From JBEATZ01 sp041178545 (GTDB lineage Bacteria; Planctomycetota; UBA1135; UBA2386), in contig JBEGVB010000178.1 of assembly GCA_041178545.1 (NCBI GenBank), positions 1 to 34,977 of the forward strand: a stretch of DNA of 34,977 bases, given 5' to 3'. The translations under genes and the position numbers were made by a program. Under the pieces are notes generated by a model, which worked only from the letters and a program-made list of their open reading frames with translations, was not told where the DNA came from and searched no databases. Positions 33,508 to 34,977 of the stretch are shown in pieces (the first letter of the stretch is position 1; every line of letters begins with the position of its first letter).

Positions 33508-33636
33508 GAGATTCTCTCTTGTCGGAAGGGAAGGAAAGGGAGCTCACGCGAGCCCGCCGCTGCAAAACATCCTACCAAGCAACCTCTCCCCCTGCCCCAC
33601 AATCTCTCCTGACCTGCCCTCCCTCGCTGCTGCGGG

Positions 33637-33978
33637 CTAGGGTTTGCCTGCGTCCCAACCGGGGATGTGCCGCGTGAGGAGGGCACGGATCTGCGACTTC
33701 GAGAGGGTTCCCACCATGCGGTCGACTGCCTCTCCAGCCCGGTAAAGCGTTATGGCAGGGAGACTTGTCACCCCGAGCCGGCTCGCGAGTTCGCGGTTCG
33801 CCTCCACGTCCAGCTTGGCAAGCTTGAAGCTGCCTCCTCCCGCATCCTCCAGGTCCTCCAGCACCCGCATCAGGGGTTGGCACGGAGCACACCACTCCGC
33901 CCAGAAGTCCACGAGGACGGGCACGGTTCGGGACGCGGCAACGACCTCTTGCTCGAAGTCGGAAATCTGGTGGGCCAT
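33637..33978 (-). CDS. Thioredoxin
   Basis: A 113-residue thioredoxin that reduces protein disulfides in the cytoplasm. The active site is WAEWCAPC (Cys30, Cys33), with Ala for the usual Gly. The cis-proline loop is VTSLPAITLY, and the buried Asp is in VLVDFW. The start is decided by the ribosome site: GGAGG at 33985-33989 lies six bases from the ATG at 33978, whereas the in-frame ATG at 33984 would touch it. It is the first gene on the minus strand before the peptide/ycaO/hyp group and is divergent from the STAS gene, so the shared 181-bp spacer probably carries its promoter. It may serve the operon (YcaO substrate Cys, HypCD thiols) or be a neighbour only. Confidence 0.92.
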   Translation of the reverse strand: MAHQISDFEQEVVAASRTVPVLVDFWAEWCAPCQPLMRVLEDLEDAGGGSFKLAKLDVEANRELASRLGVTSLPAITLYRAGEAVDRMVGTLSKSQIRALLTRHIPGWDAGKP

Positions 33979-33984
33979 GGACAT

Positions 33985-33989
33985 CCTCC
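33985..33989 (-). promoter_or_regulatory. Ribosome binding site deciding the thioredoxin start
   Basis: GGAGG on the minus strand with a six-base spacer to the ATG at 33978. The alternative ATG at 33984 directly abuts it and so is unlikely to be used. Confidence 0.75.
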
Positions 33990-34159
33990 GGTTTGCGTCT
34001 CGCTGCTCAGGAGTTCGGACGTGCAACGTAGCACCGCCATCCTCGAGGCGCGATGCCGGGTCAGCGGCGGCTGGAAAGTCCAGGCCCACTGCCTACCGTG
34101 CTCAGGCGGCCAATCCATCCCTGAACGTGGGTGCCTGGCAAGCAGGAGTTGCCTCGACC

Positions 34160-34501
34160 ATGCAGGTGAGCACCGAGAGTACCGACAGGATGCTGGTGAT
34201 GTCGGTGACGGGACGGATCGACTTCACCACATCCAACGCATTCCTGCGGGCGCTGGATGCCGCCGTGGGCGAGGCCAATGGCCGCGCCCTGATCGTCGAC
34301 TGCACCGGCCTCACGTACGTGTCCAGCACCGGCATGCGGAGTTTCCTGGTCGGGGCGCGTGCCGCGAGAGCTGACGGGATCCGCTTCCTCGTCTGCGGGC
34401 TGCAGCAAATGGTCGCGGAAGTGTTCGAGGCGAGTGGCTTCCCGCGGTTCATCCCGACCCATGCGGACCGAGCGGCCGCGGAAGCAGCGATCGCGAACTG
34501 A
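34160..34501 (+). CDS. STAS-domain protein (anti-sigma factor antagonist-like)
   Basis: A 113-residue single STAS domain, as in SpoIIAA/RsbV-type anti-anti-sigma factors. These are switched by phosphorylation of a Ser/Thr and release a sigma factor or other partner from an anti-sigma kinase. The hallmark strand-loop is RALIVDCTGLTYVSSTGMRSFL (from 42), with Ser55-Ser56-Thr57 at the phospho-acceptor loop before Gly; the residue directly before Gly is Thr rather than the more common Ser. The domain ends EVFEASGFPRFIPTH as in homologues. No anti-sigma kinase or phosphatase is adjacent. The ATG at 34160 starts the domain exactly; the longer open frame overlaps thioredoxin antisense and is not credible. 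Confidence 0.88.
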   Translation: MQVSTESTDRMLVMSVTGRIDFTTSNAFLRALDAAVGEANGRALIVDCTGLTYVSSTGMRSFLVGARAARADGIRFLVCGLQQMVAEVFEASGFPRFIPTHADRAAAEAAIAN

Positions 34502-34873
34502 CCGCGGGCGCGCCACGGCCTCGCAAGCGATCCTCACGCCAGAAGACGACTTCGTGCGCGAGAACGGCCCCGCGGAACGCCTCGCAGCAAGCCCTGGATC
34601 CGGCGTTCGTCGGCAGTCGATCCGTGGCCCCGGCAGGCATGCTGACACGCCTGGACTTGGACCATGGGCGGGCATCCGACGACGACCATCACGCCATCGG
34701 GCTCGGCGCATGTGCGAGCGTCGCCAGGCCGGCACGAGGAGCAAGCTGGGTGGCGGCGCGAGGCGCGATGCATGCAGCTGCGAAATCCGTGAGGCGCAGG
34801 AGCGCACGGCGCAGCGCGGGTCCGCGAGCCCCCACCGTGGACCCTCGCACGCGCCCCGGGCTAGCATGCGCGG
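34502..34873 (+). other. Gene-free stretch (372 bp)
   Basis: No gene is convincing here. A minus-strand 79-residue frame (34534-34773) is cysteine-rich but otherwise Arg/Pro-rich and lacks a ribosome site. The final part should hold the promoter of the secreted protein starting at 34874; GGGCTAGCAT just before it is a possible -10 region. Confidence 0.5.
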
Positions 34874-34977
34874 ATGCGCGCGCACGTCGTCGGCTGTTCG
34901 CTCACCGCCATCCTGGTCCCCGCCCTCCCGGCCCTCGCGCAGCACGAGGCGGCGCAGCAGACCGAGAAGAAGACGAT
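34874..34977 (+). CDS. Secreted protein, 3' truncated by window end
   Basis: The frame from ATG 34874 runs off the window after 34 full codons. It encodes a clear signal peptide: basic start MRAHVVG, hydrophobic CSLTAILVPALPALA, and probable cleavage after ALA before QHEAAQQTEKK. Nothing of the mature domain can be judged. The nearby ATG at 34866 is in another frame. Confidence 0.6.
   Translation, partial: MRAHVVGCSLTAILVPALPALAQHEAAQQTEKKT

Noticed and set aside
33362..33565. 67-residue minus-strand frame overlapping the peptide gene
   Set aside because: It is Arg/Pro/Ser/His-rich with no ribosome site; the 33-residue frame in the same place has protein-like composition and a better start.
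34534..34773. Minus-strand 79-residue cysteine-rich frame, considered as a second peptide gene
   Set aside because: It has no ribosome site and an Arg/Pro-rich shadow-like composition; the cysteines are scattered and no neighbour supports it.
1..34977. CRISPR arrays, insertion sequences, rRNA genes, integrases
   Set aside because: I saw no regularly spaced repeats, transposase or integrase motifs or rRNA-like sequence in the window.

Overview
The window is GC-rich bacterial chromosome with short spacers, start/stop-overlapping operons and several secreted proteins. The best taxonomic hint is the secreted protein at 7542-8465: its C-terminal segment (VPPNPGLVGV followed by a short beta-rich tail) resembles a C-terminal module I associate with marine Planctomycetota, and the HEAT-repeat and other exported proteins fit that. 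This assignment is an inference from style, not from a marker gene.

Layout. 1-567 carries an isoprenylcysteine-methyltransferase-like membrane protein cut by the window edge. 604-7456 (minus) is a run of a PcrA/UvrD helicase, a sigma-54 activator lacking both receiver and DNA-binding domains, a CAP-domain lipoprotein and dihydroorotase PyrC. 7542-9393 (minus) holds two secreted proteins, and 9522-11600 (plus) a large secreted protein of unrecognised family. A tRNA-Arg(ACG) with its own promoter and downstream hairpins lies at 11734-11810, followed by a small Cys-rich exported protein. 12358-16677 (minus) is an operon of a secreted cyclophilin, a second cyclophilin, a crotonase, PabB and PabC. 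A conserved-looking protein with a possible acetyltransferase region follows at 16805-18496.

From about 18.5 kb to 34 kb the base composition becomes visibly less GC-extreme and the gene content turns accessory. A truncated nuclease-like fragment and a gene-poor 350-bp stretch precede a 12-TM ATP/ADP-antiporter-like + HEAT + cyclic-nucleotide-binding fusion. That gene is translationally coupled to a VanX-like protein that appears to lack the catalytic glutamate. A prolyl-oligopeptidase-family protein converges on it.

The most interesting region is 25585-33978 on the minus strand. Reading downstream, it has a thioredoxin, a previously uncalled 33-residue peptide (33406-33507), a YcaO protein, HypF, HypC, a GmhA-like SIS isomerase, HypD, HypE and an FmdE-like protein. 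HypC/D/E/F build the Fe(CN)2CO unit of [NiFe]-hydrogenase, yet no hydrogenase subunit, HypA or HypB is present. Instead the Hyp genes sit downstream of a YcaO (ATP-dependent peptide-backbone modifying enzyme) and a tiny peptide with one cysteine near its acidic C-terminus; ycaO and hypF overlap by 4 bp. This suggests either a RiPP-type maturation system physically joined to the cyanide/CO-iron assembly machinery, or an unusual hydrogenase accessory operon. The window closes with a STAS-domain protein, a gene-free stretch and the start of another secreted protein.
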